62,505 nt of DNA from Polyangiaceae bacterium (GTDB lineage Bacteria > Myxococcota_A > Polyangia > Polyangiales > Polyangiaceae). The stretch lies in contig JAQSWN010000063.1 in the NCBI GenBank assembly GCA_029266615.1, forward strand, positions 1 to 62,505, in the 5' to 3' direction. A model generated the notes under the pieces. It searched no databases. It was not told where the DNA came from and saw only the letters and a program-made list of their open reading frames with translations. The first letter of the stretch is position 1, and the number at the start of each line of letters is the position of its first letter. Position numbers and translations under genes: made by a program. Of the stretch, positions 1 through 8,234 are shown piece after piece.

Positions 1-98
1 AGCTGCTGCCTTGGCGGGCTTAGCTGCTGCCTTGGCGGGCTTAGCTGCTGCCTTGGCGGGCTTAGCTGCTGCCTTGGCGGGCTTAGCTGCTGCCTTGG
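1..98. repeat. 21-bp in-frame tandem repeat
   Basis: Four complete copies of a 21-base unit (1-21, 22-42, 43-63, 64-84) are followed by a partial copy (85-98). The copies are nearly identical at the DNA level. On the minus strand each encodes one AAKPAKA heptad. The array may continue beyond the left edge, and the sequence identity suggests recent expansion or slippage. Confidence 0.9.
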
Positions 99-177
99 CC
101 GCTTTCGCGGCAGGCTGGGACTTGGACTTGCCGCGGGGCGCGGACGCCTGGGGATCGGGTCGCTTCTTCGCTGCCAT
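1..177 (-). CDS. Lys/Ala-repeat protein N-terminus (partial, runs off left edge); candidate scpB or H1-like protein
   Basis: The reading frame starts at an ATG (177) and stays open to the window edge, giving 59 residues. It begins MAAKKRPDPQ and then becomes a basic repeat with unit AAKPAKA, like the tails of histone H1-like bacterial proteins. It lies 20 bases downstream of the scpA stop on the same strand, where scpB is normally found, so it may be ScpB with a basic N-terminal tail that binds DNA. That identity is inferred from position only, because no ScpB winged-helix sequence lies inside the window. A free-standing H1-like protein is the alternative. Confidence 0.6.
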   Translation of the reverse strand, partial: MAAKKRPDPQASAPRGKSKSQPAAKAAKAAAKPAKAAAKPAKAAAKPAKAAAKPAKAAA

Positions 178-197
178 GTTCGATCGTTACTGGGAGC

Positions 198-1202
198 CTA
201 GGGCTCGTGGTTTTCGTCTTCTGGCTCCAGCTCGGCCAGCTCCGGAATTTCGTCCGCGATGCTGGGAGTTGCCGGAGCCGCGTCGCCACGGCGCGTGGCG
301 AGCGCATTGTCATCTTCGTCGTCGACGTCGGGCTCTTCGGGGATCTCGTCGTCGGCGGGCCTCGGGCTGAAGCTCGCTTCTGCCGATACCGCAGCTTCTT
401 CCATCATGCCTGGGTCGACCAGCGCAAGCTCGATCGTTATGGGCTCGAGCGGCGCGGCTTGCTCGAGGCGCGTCATTCGGAGCCTTGTCATCTCGAGCAG
501 AGCGAGGAAAGTCACAATCAACTCGCCACGTGACGACGCACCTTCGAAGAGTTGCTCGAAGGTACAGCGCTTGAAACGCTGCAGCAGGTCCACCAGCTGA
601 TTGATGCGGTCCGTGATCGAAAAGCGCTCGAAGTCGATCTGGTGGTCGACTTGCACCTTGGTGCGCGAAAGCACGCCCTGAAACGCGTCCAACAGCTTGA
701 AAAGGCTGAGTCCGGCGAGCGGGGCAGGACCTTCCACCGCCGGAGCCGGCAAGCCCCGCACGAAGACGTCTCGCCCGAGCACGTCCCCGCCGCCGAGCTG
801 CTCGGCAGCCAGCTTGTACTTTTGATACTCGAGTAGACGCCGCACCAGCTCCGCGCGGGGATCCAGGCCCTCTTCGTCGTCCTCGTCCTGATCGGAGGGC
901 TGGACGGGCAGGAGCATCTTGCTCTTGATGTGAATGAGCGTCGCCGCCATCACGAGGTATTCGCTCGCAATGTCGATATTCAGCTCATCCATGAGCGTGA
1001 TGTATTCGACGTACTTGGCGGCGACGAACGCGATGGGAATGTCGCGAATGTCCAGCTCGTGCTGCTCGATGAGGTGGAGCAGCAGGTCCAGCGGGCCTTC
1101 GAACGTCGGCAGGACGACCTGGTACCCCCCGGCAGCCCCTTCCGGACGGGGAGCCAAAGGCGGCTCGCCGGGCGGGGAATTGCTGGGGTTTTCGTCCGTC
1201 AT
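198..1202 (-). CDS. scpA: Segregation and condensation protein A
   Basis: ScpA is the kleisin subunit that bridges SMC heads in the bacterial condensin and works with ScpB in chromosome compaction and segregation. The 334-residue product has the typical ScpA start after a short Pro-rich leader (FEGPLDLLLHLIEQHELDI), followed by the helical segment with EYLVMAATLIHIKSKMLLP, and a C-terminal winged-helix part (FEQLFEGASSRGELIVTFLALLEM). About 75 acidic residues at the C-terminus extend beyond the usual length of about 250. The ATG at 1202 is 58 bases from the divergent kinase gene. The next gene on the same strand starts 20 bases after the stop. Confidence 0.95.
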   Translation of the reverse strand: MTDENPSNSPPGEPPLAPRPEGAAGGYQVVLPTFEGPLDLLLHLIEQHELDIRDIPIAFVAAKYVEYITLMDELNIDIASEYLVMAATLIHIKSKMLLPVQPSDQDEDDEEGLDPRAELVRRLLEYQKYKLAAEQLGGGDVLGRDVFVRGLPAPAVEGPAPLAGLSLFKLLDAFQGVLSRTKVQVDHQIDFERFSITDRINQLVDLLQRFKRCTFEQLFEGASSRGELIVTFLALLEMTRLRMTRLEQAAPLEPITIELALVDPGMMEEAAVSAEASFSPRPADDEIPEEPDVDDEDDNALATRRGDAAPATPSIADEIPELAELEPEDENHEP

Positions 1203-1260
1203 GAAAGGGGCGCAGCGTACATGACCAATAGGGCTTTGGCGATGCTAACTTGGGAACCGG

Positions 1261-2298
1261 ATGACAGCCAATGGCGGCCAGGGCAGGCGCTGCGTGAGCT
1301 GCGGAGAGCGCTACGGCAGCGCGGTCCTCTTCTGCCCGCGCGACGGCACTCCCACCGGGCCAGAGCACGAAAACCTCGCGCGCGACCCGCACCTCGGGCG
1401 CATGGTAGCAGGGCAGTTTCGGGTGGAACGGCTGCTCGGCGTGGGGGCAATGGCCCGGGTCTACCTGGCGCAGCAGATTGGGCTGGATCGCCCCGTCGCC
1501 CTGAAGATCTTGCATCGCGAGCTGCTGCACGACGAGACCGCAACCGCACGTATCCGGCGGGAAGCAACCATCGGCGGCCGGCTCCGCCACCCCAATCTGG
1601 CGGACGTGCTCATGCTGGGTAGCGTGGACGCCACACCGGACTATCCGGGCGGCGAGCCGTTCATCGTCCTGGAGCACCTGGACGGCATGTCCCTCACCTC
1701 CGCGCTACTGGCGGCGGGGGGCGCGCTGGGGCTGGTGCGCGCGGTCCATGTCGTGCTGCAGATTTGCGATGCGCTCGGAGAGGCGCATGCTCTGGGCATC
1801 GTGCATCGCGACCTCAAGCCAGACAACGTGATGCTCGTGCGGCGTGGCGCGGACAGTGACTTCGTCAAGGTGCTGGATTTCGGCATGGCCCACGCCGGCC
1901 GCGACCCCGACTTCGTGACGCACGACGGCGCCATCCTCGGCACGGCTCGGTACATCGCGCCGGAGGGCGCGCAGGGCGGCCGCGTAGGACCGGAAGGCGA
2001 CGTCTACGCGATCGCGACCTTGCTCTTCCAGTGCATCACCGGCCGCACACCGTTCGACGGACCGAGCGCCGTCGCCATCTTGGTGCAGCAAGTCAGCGCC
2101 GTACCGCCGGACTTGCGCTCGATCGGGCCCGGGCGAGAAGCAACTGCCGCCCTCGCGGATCTCGTCGCCAAAAACCTGGCGAAGGACCCGCTGGATCGTT
2201 CGGCCAACGCCCGCGTCTTCGGCGCAGAGCTGTCGACGTGCGTCTTCGGCGGCCGCCAAGACACCAGCATCACGACCCGGCTCACGGGGGAGCCTTGA
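1261..2298 (+). CDS. Ser/Thr protein kinase with N-terminal zinc-ribbon-like motif
   Basis: This is a 345-residue Hanks-type kinase. A short Cys motif (C11, C14, C25, with D28 where a fourth Cys would be) precedes the catalytic domain at about 53-320. Visible are the Gly loop GVGAMARV, the ATP-anchoring K82, HRDLKPDN at 182-189, DFG at 206-208 and APE at 233-235. The third Gly of the loop is replaced by Ala. There is no transmembrane segment or sensor tail, so the protein should be cytoplasmic. Its TGA overlaps the TTG start of the next gene (TTGA), which suggests translational coupling. The substrate is unknown. Confidence 0.93.
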   Translation: MTANGGQGRRCVSCGERYGSAVLFCPRDGTPTGPEHENLARDPHLGRMVAGQFRVERLLGVGAMARVYLAQQIGLDRPVALKILHRELLHDETATARIRREATIGGRLRHPNLADVLMLGSVDATPDYPGGEPFIVLEHLDGMSLTSALLAAGGALGLVRAVHVVLQICDALGEAHALGIVHRDLKPDNVMLVRRGADSDFVKVLDFGMAHAGRDPDFVTHDGAILGTARYIAPEGAQGGRVGPEGDVYAIATLLFQCITGRTPFDGPSAVAILVQQVSAVPPDLRSIGPGREATAALADLVAKNLAKDPLDRSANARVFGAELSTCVFGGRQDTSITTRLTGEP

Positions 2299-2912
2299 AG
2301 CTCGCGCGGCCGGTCGCGCTAGGCGCCGCGCTGGGCGCCGCATTCGGCGCGGCTCCGGCCCACGCTACCAAGCCGTCCGCGGCGCTCGCGGAGCCGCGCG
2401 TCATCACCGGCTTTCGCGCGCTGGATCGGCCGCACGGTATGGCTGAAGCCGGCTTTGGCTGGCTCACGCTACCGGGGGCCGATGTGTGCAGCCAAGCCGG
2501 CTGCAAGGCGGGAGATACGAGCTTCGAGCTCGACGGTTGGCAGCTTTATCGTCAGAACACGCGCCTGGCTTTCGGCGCGGGACTGCTCCTCGCGTTGGTG
2601 CCGACGACTGACGCACCGCAGGGTGACGAGGACAATGGCATCAAGCGCGATCACACCCGTAAGTACCTCACGCTCGAAGGCATGCTGCGCTACTACCCCT
2701 ATGTCGGGGAAAAACTCGAGATTTGGACGGGCCTGACCGGCGGCTTGGTCGTGCTGAGCGACCGCTTCCAAGTCGTCAGCGATTTCAACAAGCCTCTCAT
2801 TGGCCCCGCGGGCGTGACCATCCGCACCGAAGGCGGGACGCTCGGCGTGGCCCTCGGCGGCGCCTACGAGCTCTCCCGCCACTGGTCGGTGGGAGGGTCC
2901 TTCTCAACCTAG
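2295..2912 (+). CDS. Signal-peptide barrel-like protein, probably damaged at its 3' end
   Basis: The chosen TTG start at 2295 overlaps the kinase stop and gives a clean signal peptide (MKLARPVALGAALGA, cleaved after AHA). The roughly 180 following residues alternate Gly and aromatic residues in amphipathic strands, as in small outer-membrane barrels. The frame stops abruptly after HWSVGGSFST. Shifting frame at that point reads LNLAYRIPL and then a stop at 2932, which looks like a natural last strand. An internal deletion with frame loss is therefore plausible. No function is recognised. Confidence 0.6.
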   Translation: MKLARPVALGAALGAAFGAAPAHATKPSAALAEPRVITGFRALDRPHGMAEAGFGWLTLPGADVCSQAGCKAGDTSFELDGWQLYRQNTRLAFGAGLLLALVPTTDAPQGDEDNGIKRDHTRKYLTLEGMLRYYPYVGEKLEIWTGLTGGLVVLSDRFQVVSDFNKPLIGPAGVTIRTEGGTLGVALGGAYELSRHWSVGGSFST

Positions 2913-2965
2913 CATACCGAATCCCTCTCTAACCTCACTCCCTCGAGCGGTTCGGCCGCCGGTGC

Positions 2966-3712
2966 TCACCTGAAGCCGCTGGTCACCACGAGCAGCTCGG
3001 CGATGCGCTCGAACATCAGCGCGAGTAGACCGAGCAGCGCGACGGACTTCACCGGCGCGAGCACAGGGCCGATGAACGCGGGGGTCGCGGCACGGGCGAC
3101 GAGCGCGCCGGCGGTTTCGATGAGCACGCTCGCGACGGCGAGCGGCGCGGCCAGGGCAAAAGCGAGCTCCACGGAACGCGCGAACGCTTTCGTGACCGTG
3201 AGCCAGGAAAAGTGGCCGGCGACTTCCGGCGTCGCCAGCGCGCTCGCGACTCGCGCTGCGCCCCCGGTCTCCAAAAACGCGAGGGACGCGAGCAGCGTGA
3301 ACAATGCGGCCACCGGAGGGAGTTGCTCCGGAAGAGACGGTAAGCTCACGCTCTCCCGAGCCGCGCGCAGGTCGTCGACCAAGCCGCCCGCCATGCCCGC
3401 CACGTAGATTGAAAGCGCCGCTAGGAGCGCCACCGGCAAGCCCGCCAACGCTTCGCGCGCGAGCGCGAGGACGAACGGCCCGGCTCCGTTCACCTCGGCC
3501 GCCAGCGCCGGTGCGATGCAGGCCCCGAGCGCCAGCGCCAGCACGAGCCGAGTCGGCGCCGGAACGGCGGACAAGCCGAAGGCCGGCACGAGGGTCACAG
3601 CCGGCGTGGCCCGCGCCATCCCGAGCGCCCAGGCCCGCGGATCCGCGCCCATTTGGTCGAAGACCGCGCTCAGGGCGTCGAGCAAGCTGGGCGAGGCAGG
3701 CAAAGGGGCCAT
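2966..3712 (-). CDS. SctT/FliR-like type III export apparatus protein (orphan)
   Basis: The 248-residue product is almost entirely hydrophobic, with about six membrane spans. It follows the FliR/SctT/SpaR pattern: an N-terminal R-x-x-P segment with RLVLALALG, a central AREALAGLPVALL helix, then AGMAGGLVDDLRAARE, a gap and a C-terminal PLAVASVL-x-R region. This family forms the export gate with SctR and SctS in flagellar or injectisome type III secretion. I chose the ATG at 3712 because longer starts run into the divergent gene at 3772. No other type III gene is in the window, so this is either a detached member or a relative with another role. Confidence 0.65.
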   Translation of the reverse strand: MAPLPASPSLLDALSAVFDQMGADPRAWALGMARATPAVTLVPAFGLSAVPAPTRLVLALALGACIAPALAAEVNGAGPFVLALAREALAGLPVALLAALSIYVAGMAGGLVDDLRAARESVSLPSLPEQLPPVAALFTLLASLAFLETGGAARVASALATPEVAGHFSWLTVTKAFARSVELAFALAAPLAVASVLIETAGALVARAATPAFIGPVLAPVKSVALLGLLALMFERIAELLVVTSGFR

Positions 3713-3771
3713 GGCGATTGACGCGGGAGCGGAGGGCGCGTTAACGGTGACGCGCCTTCCAAGGACCGCGC

Positions 3772-4617
3772 ATGGGTTTGGATATTTCCACAGTCGGCTT
3801 CGAGACGGAACCAATCAGCTTCAGTTACGACTGGAAGACCGTAGCCTTGTATGCGCTCGCGGTCGGGGCTACGCGCGAAGAGCTGGATTACTTGTACGAA
3901 GGGCGTGGCCCCCGGGTGCTGCCGACGTTCGCGGTCATCCCCTCTTACGGACCCGTTAGCCAGCTGTTCGTGAAGACCAACTGCGACATGACGCGCCTGG
4001 TTCACGGCGGTCAGACGCTGCGCCTGCACCGCCCCTTGCCGCCCGAAGGCACGCTGCTCACCACGGGGCGCATCGAAGGCATCTACGACATGAAGATCCT
4101 CGCCAAGGTGGTGCTCAGCACGCGCACCACCCTCAACGGCGAGCCTTGCTTCGATACGGAGTGGGAGTTGCTCGTGCGCGACGCAGGCGGTTTCGGTGGC
4201 GCTCGCCCCCCGAAATCGGAAGCGCCGAAGCTGCCGAAGGAACAGGCAGATTCGCCGACGTTCGCGGTCGAGCAAGCCACACGCCCGGAGCAAGCCCTGC
4301 TCTATCGCCTCACCGGCGATCTGAATCCGCTCCACGCGGATCCGGCCTTCGCCTTGGCGGCCGGGTTCGAGCAAGGGCCCATTCTGCACGGCCTCTGCAC
4401 CTACGGCTTCGTGGGCCGCGCGCTCCTGCAGCACGCGTGCGGCGGAGATCCGGCTCGTCTCAAAGCCTTCAGCGTGCAATTTCGCAAGCCGGTCTGGCCC
4501 GGCGACGTGCTTTCGACCAAGGGCTACGACGTCGGGGCCGGGCGCTACGTGCTCGACACCACCGTCGTCGGCCGGCCCGACGCGGTGCTCACCTCGGCGT
4601 GGGCGGAAGTGGGCTAA
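3772..4617 (+). CDS. MaoC-like (R)-enoyl-CoA hydratase, double hot-dog type
   Basis: This 281-residue protein resembles the hydratase-2 part of multifunctional enzyme 2, which hydrates trans-2-enoyl-CoA to (R)-3-hydroxyacyl-CoA. The N-terminal half is a non-catalytic hot-dog unit. The C-terminal half carries the hydratase-2 motif (YRLTGDLNPLHADP) with catalytic Asp and His, followed by GFEQGPILHGLCTYG. Its start is 59 bases from the divergent SctT-like gene. The next gene begins 12 bases after its stop, so it probably heads a three-gene operon with an acidic membrane protein and a parvulin lipoprotein. Confidence 0.9.
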   Translation: MGLDISTVGFETEPISFSYDWKTVALYALAVGATREELDYLYEGRGPRVLPTFAVIPSYGPVSQLFVKTNCDMTRLVHGGQTLRLHRPLPPEGTLLTTGRIEGIYDMKILAKVVLSTRTTLNGEPCFDTEWELLVRDAGGFGGARPPKSEAPKLPKEQADSPTFAVEQATRPEQALLYRLTGDLNPLHADPAFALAAGFEQGPILHGLCTYGFVGRALLQHACGGDPARLKAFSVQFRKPVWPGDVLSTKGYDVGAGRYVLDTTVVGRPDAVLTSAWAEVG

Positions 4618-4629
4618 GGAGTTCGACTC

Positions 4630-5193
4630 ATGAGTGAAGAAGAGAAAAAGCGCATCGTTTCCCAGCCTCCTCCCCCGACGGACGAGGTCGATGGCGAGTG
4701 GGGTGACGAGGACGACAAGACTCTCGTCCGCGGGGTGCCCGAGGCTGTGACGAAGTCGCATGCCGCCGTTCCCGCCCCGGCCGTGGCCGGAACGCCGGTG
4801 GCGCCCATCAGCGTGCCGGCGAAAGCCGCGGAAGCGTCGACGCCGCCGGAGATGAAAGCGGCGGCGCCCGTCGAGGACGAAGACGAGGACGAGGACCAGG
4901 ACGCAGCGTCCGAAGGCGAAGAGTCCGCCGACGGTGAGCACGACGAGGACGAGGACGAGGACGAGGACGAAGACGCGCACGACGCGCATGTCCGGCCCGC
5001 GCCGACTACCTCGAAGGATTGGCTCCCGGATTGGGCCCCGTTCGCGGTCCTGGCCTTGCTCGTGAGCGTGAGCATCTTGGTGGGTCTCGGCTTGGTGGGC
5101 GGCTCTGCCGACGCGCACGACACCGAGGAGAACGCCGGCGAGGCGGCGGCCGAGGTCGCGAAGCCTGCGGCCAAGCCGAGCAATCATCCGTGA
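4630..5193 (+). CDS. Acidic single-pass membrane protein, unknown function
   Basis: The 187-residue product has a long disordered N-terminal part with Asp/Glu runs (about residues 80-117, encoded by GAC/GAG repeats at 4876-4972), then one hydrophobic segment (WAPFAVLALLVSVSILVGLG) and a short Ala-rich tail. The orientation is probably N-terminus inside. It sits between maoC and the parvulin gene and shares a GTGA stop/start overlap with the latter. I recognise no family. Confidence 0.75.
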   Translation: MSEEEKKRIVSQPPPPTDEVDGEWGDEDDKTLVRGVPEAVTKSHAAVPAPAVAGTPVAPISVPAKAAEASTPPEMKAAAPVEDEDEDEDQDAASEGEESADGEHDEDEDEDEDEDAHDAHVRPAPTTSKDWLPDWAPFAVLALLVSVSILVGLGLVGGSADAHDTEENAGEAAAEVAKPAAKPSNHP

Positions 5194-5696
5194 AGGCGGC
5201 TACGAACCGCGCGGCCCTGGCAGCGCTCGCCTTGGCGATCCTGCCCGCTTGCGTCATGACGACCTTCGAAGGTCCTGGAGATCCGCCGCGCGTCGCGGTC
5301 GCCCCTACGGGGTCGGGCAGCGGAGGGCCGGACGCACCCGGCGCGGGCGCGGAGCCCATGGCAGGGCAGCCGACGGAAATCGCAGCGCGACACTTGCTCG
5401 TGTCGTATCAAGGCGCTCTGCGCGCCTCGCCGAGCGTGACCCGCAGCAAGGTGGAAGCGAAAACGCGCGCCGAGGAAGCGCTCCAGCGCGCCAAGGCAGG
5501 CGAAAGCTTCGAGACGCTCGTCAAAGAGTTCTCGGACGAGCCGGGCGCCGCCGAGCGCGGCGGCTCACTCGGGCGCTTCGGGCGCGGAATGATGGTCCCC
5601 GCGTTCGAGAAGGCGGCGTTCAAGCTCACGCCGGGTGCGGTCTCCGACTTGGTGGAGACTCAGTTCGGCTTCCACGTCATTCAACGGACGGAGTAG
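5190..5696 (+). CDS. Parvulin-type peptidyl-prolyl isomerase lipoprotein
   Basis: The GTG at 5190 overlaps the upstream TGA and gives a 168-residue protein with a lipoprotein signal ending LPAC (Cys 21). A Gly/Pro-rich linker leads to a complete PpiC-type rotamase domain: ARHLLVSY, a helical stretch, FSDEPGAAERGGSLGRFGRG, then MVPAFEKAAFKL and the C-terminal FGFHVIQRTE. Such proteins speed prolyl isomerisation in periplasmic or outer-membrane protein folding. The longer upstream frame was rejected because it overlaps the preceding gene. Confidence 0.92.
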   Translation: MKAATNRAALAALALAILPACVMTTFEGPGDPPRVAVAPTGSGSGGPDAPGAGAEPMAGQPTEIAARHLLVSYQGALRASPSVTRSKVEAKTRAEEALQRAKAGESFETLVKEFSDEPGAAERGGSLGRFGRGMMVPAFEKAAFKLTPGAVSDLVETQFGFHVIQRTE

Positions 5697-5703
5697 CGGC
5701 GGC

Positions 5704-6849
5704 TCAGCCCCGCAGCAGGTGCTTGGAGATCACCATGCGCTGCACCTGGCTCGTCCCCTCGCCGATCTCGCACAGCTTGGCGTCGCGCAGGTGACGCTCG
5801 ACGTCGAACTCGCGCGTGTAACCGTAGCCGCCGTGGATTTGTAAGGAGTTGTTGCAGACCCGCGTCGCAACCTCGCTCGCGAAGAGCTTCGCCATCGACG
5901 CCTCCGTGGTGAAGCGCCGCCCGCTGTCGGCGAGCCACGCCGCACGGCGGACCAAAAGCTCGGCCGCGTCCAACTCCGTCTGCGCGTCGGCCAGCATCCA
6001 CTGAATGGCCTGAAACTCGGCGATCGGTTTGCCGAATGCCTCCCGCGCTTTGGCGTAGTCCAGCGCCATTTCTAGCGCTCCGCGACCCAAGCCGAGCGCC
6101 ATTGCGGCGATCGAGACCCGCCCGCCATCCAAGATGCGCATGGTGTCCAAAAAGCCTTGGTCCACCTCCCCCAGGCGTTCGCTGTCCGGCACGCGCACTT
6201 GCTCCAGCGTGAGCTCCACCGTGTCGCTCGAGCGGCAGCCGAGCTTCTTGAGGTGCTTGCTGGCCGAGTAACCCGGCGACTTCGTGTCCACCACGAACGC
6301 GGTGATTCCGCGCTGCGCGGGCACCTCGAAATTAGTGCGCGCCAGCACGACGCAGAAGCCGCCCACCGACCCCTGCGTGATGAACATTTTGCTGCCGGTA
6401 AGCACCCAATCCTCGCCGTCGCGCACCGCGGTGGTGCGCAGGCCGGCGCTGTCGGAGCCGGAGCCGGGCTCGGTGAGCGCCCACGCCGCAAGCCACTCTC
6501 CGCTACTGGCTCGCGTGAGGTACTTCTGCTTTTGCGCTTCCGTGCCCACGGCGAGAATGTGCCCGGTGCCGAGGCCGTTGTGGCTCGCGATAGTGAGCGC
6601 GAGGGAACCGTCCACCCGCGCCGCCTCCTCCACCGCGATGGCGTACGCAGACATGTCCAACCCAGAGCCGCCGTACGCTTCCGGGATCTTGATGCCGAGC
6701 AGGCCCATGCTCGCCAGCTCCGGCACTATTTCGGCTGGGAACCGCTCTTCTTCGTCCCAAGCCCGCGCGTGCGGCCGAACGCGCTCGCGAAAGAATTGTC
6801 GCAGGTTGCTACGAAGAAGCGCGTGGTGCTCACTCAGCTCGAAGTCCAC
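5704..6849 (-). CDS. Acyl-CoA dehydrogenase
   Basis: The 381-residue protein has the normal length and order of FAD-dependent acyl-CoA dehydrogenases, which form trans-2-enoyl-CoA. Seen are ALTEPGSGSDSAG (flavin and substrate signature), the middle beta domain with SKMFITQGSVG, and the C-terminal signature IHGGYGYTREFDVERHLRDA followed by EIGEGTSQVQ, whose Glu before Gly-Thr matches the catalytic base of short-chain enzymes. It ends 7 bases from the convergent parvulin gene. The exact chain-length preference cannot be read. A role in fatty or branched-chain acid degradation fits the nearby MaoC hydratase. Confidence 0.95.
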   Translation of the reverse strand: MDFELSEHHALLRSNLRQFFRERVRPHARAWDEEERFPAEIVPELASMGLLGIKIPEAYGGSGLDMSAYAIAVEEAARVDGSLALTIASHNGLGTGHILAVGTEAQKQKYLTRASSGEWLAAWALTEPGSGSDSAGLRTTAVRDGEDWVLTGSKMFITQGSVGGFCVVLARTNFEVPAQRGITAFVVDTKSPGYSASKHLKKLGCRSSDTVELTLEQVRVPDSERLGEVDQGFLDTMRILDGGRVSIAAMALGLGRGALEMALDYAKAREAFGKPIAEFQAIQWMLADAQTELDAAELLVRRAAWLADSGRRFTTEASMAKLFASEVATRVCNNSLQIHGGYGYTREFDVERHLRDAKLCEIGEGTSQVQRMVISKHLLRG

Positions 6850-6920
6850 GACTCACAACTCTAGTACCGGCAAGGCGTTCACGCCATCCGCCCCCAGAGA
6901 TTACTCCGCTTCTGTAGAAG

Positions 6921-8027
6921 CTACTGTTGCACGGACGGCTTCGGATTGAGCGCCGACTTCAGCAGCGCGAGGCGCTTGTCGGCCGGGTAATGGGCTGCCT
7001 CCGCTCCCGCCGCCGGCTTGAGCTTGAGCGGCTCGTCACCGACGATGATCACTTGGCTCCCGCTCCGCCCGGCGAGCCACTCGGCCTGAGGCGCGCCTTC
7101 GGCCTCACGGGTCGTGAAGAGCACGGCGTCGAACCCGAGGTCTTTCTGCACCTTGGCGCCGGGCAGCTTCTTCAGCGTGCCGAGCACGTCCTTGGCGGAG
7201 TCTTCGTCCGCCCGCGCCAAGCCGACGACGCGGTAGCGCGCGCTCCCGTCCTGGTAGAAGCCGACCGCGCCCGCGCCCAGCCCCGCGATGCCGAGCGCGT
7301 CCCGGTGATGGTAGCTGATGCCCATGGGGACCAGGTTGATTTGCGGAAGCAAGCGCACCGAAGGCAACGCGTTGACCTCGCCCGTGAGCTGATCGCCTAT
7401 TTTTTGCGCGAGCTCCGGCAGGATCTTGGCGCTCGTGGTCTTGATTTGGTCTGGAGTCTCTAGCTCGTTCGAGTAGCTCAGCTCGGCCACGATCTCGCCG
7501 CGCCAAACGTAGGCGATGCCGGTACCCAGCGCGCCCTCGCCGCCCGCGGCGATCTCCTTCGGTGTGCCGTCCGCGGGGTCGCCGTCGGCAACGACGCGCT
7601 TCGTGAAGAACGCGTAAGCGCCCTCTGCGGTGGCGAAGCGCGAGGCGGTGACGTTCACGGTGCCGGAAGAGCCCGCACCGTCCACGTAGCGCAGCGTGAC
7701 GACGCGTTTGAGGCCGTAGTTCTTGTAAACTTCGCACTCGCCGTCCAGGAGCTCCGTGCAGACGGTCTCGAGGGTGCCTTTCGCGGCCTCCCCATAGGTG
7801 CGCGCGTCCCCATTGGGATCGATGCAGTAGCCGGCAGCGGTCCTCGGAAAGTAGGCCGCGCTCACCGTATCCGACACTGTCCCGCCCCCGCTCGCGCAGG
7901 CGCCGGGCTTGGAGCTGGCGACGGGTGGAGGCGCGCTCCCTTGCTCGACCTTGTCTTCTTTCTTCGAGCACGAAACCGACAGGAGGACGCTAGTGAGCAG
8001 AGCGAGGACGACGGCGCGGCAAACCAT
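6921..8027 (-). CDS. DUF6599-like lipoprotein
   Basis: This 368-residue protein begins with a lipoprotein signal (LLSVSC, Cys 20), a Lys/Glu and Pro-rich linker, and then an alpha/beta domain with the order I associate with DUF6599 family proteins: YFPRTAAGYC near the start, SRFATAEGAYAFFTKRV, AYVWRGEIVAELSY and a second half beginning ALGIAGLGAGAVGFY. Its function is not known. It is the divergent neighbour of the minor-pilin operon, 207 bases away, and could be regulated from the same intergenic region. The family name is recalled rather than searched. Confidence 0.7.
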   Translation of the reverse strand: MVCRAVVLALLTSVLLSVSCSKKEDKVEQGSAPPPVASSKPGACASGGGTVSDTVSAAYFPRTAAGYCIDPNGDARTYGEAAKGTLETVCTELLDGECEVYKNYGLKRVVTLRYVDGAGSSGTVNVTASRFATAEGAYAFFTKRVVADGDPADGTPKEIAAGGEGALGTGIAYVWRGEIVAELSYSNELETPDQIKTTSAKILPELAQKIGDQLTGEVNALPSVRLLPQINLVPMGISYHHRDALGIAGLGAGAVGFYQDGSARYRVVGLARADEDSAKDVLGTLKKLPGAKVQKDLGFDAVLFTTREAEGAPQAEWLAGRSGSQVIIVGDEPLKLKPAAGAEAAHYPADKRLALLKSALNPKPSVQQ

Positions 8028-8201
8028 GGCGGCGTTGTAGCCCGAGACCCACGCTTGCGGCCAAGAGGGAGCCGCTGCCCGCCCCCTGGGCCGTGCACCG
8101 ACCCCGCAACGTTTACACAGCGCCGCACTTCTTACCGGTCGCCACAGGGCCTACATCGCTATTAAATGTTGCAAATTCAGCCATTTACGATCGTGGATCT
8201 T

Positions 8202-8217
8202 GGGCACGCACCTTGCT
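8202..8217 (+). promoter_or_regulatory. Sigma-54 (RpoN) promoter of the minor-pilin operon
   Basis: The 16 bases read GGGCACGCACCTTGCT. They match the sigma-54 consensus TGGCAC-N5-TTGCW at every position except the first, with GG and GC elements at the required spacing. The predicted transcription start is near 8228, only about 7 bases before the GTG at 8235. Sigma-54 promoters need an enhancer-binding activator, and in type IV pilus systems this is often PilR. Confidence 0.75.
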
Positions 8218-8234
8218 GTACGTTCAGGCTTCTC

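Noticed and set aside
1..98. Tandem 21-base array as a CRISPR candidate
   Set aside because: The units are contiguous with no spacers and code for a Lys/Ala heptad.
11..370. Plus-strand frame over the start of the window, rich in Ala and Leu
   Set aside because: It is the antisense of the Lys/Ala-repeat gene; codon bias and the scpA context favour the minus strand.
3713..3814. Longer start of the SctT/FliR-like gene at 3814
   Set aside because: It would overlap the divergent maoC gene by 43 bases and adds an odd N-terminus; the ATG at 3712 gives the family length.
3670..5187. Long minus-strand frame over maoC and the acidic protein
   Set aside because: Its protein is Arg/His-rich and low in complexity, typical of an antisense shadow in high-GC DNA; the plus strand carries clear genes.
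8166..8234. Longer start of the first pilin at ATG 8166
   Set aside because: The sigma-54 promoter lies inside this part, and a 40-residue prepilin leader would be unusual.
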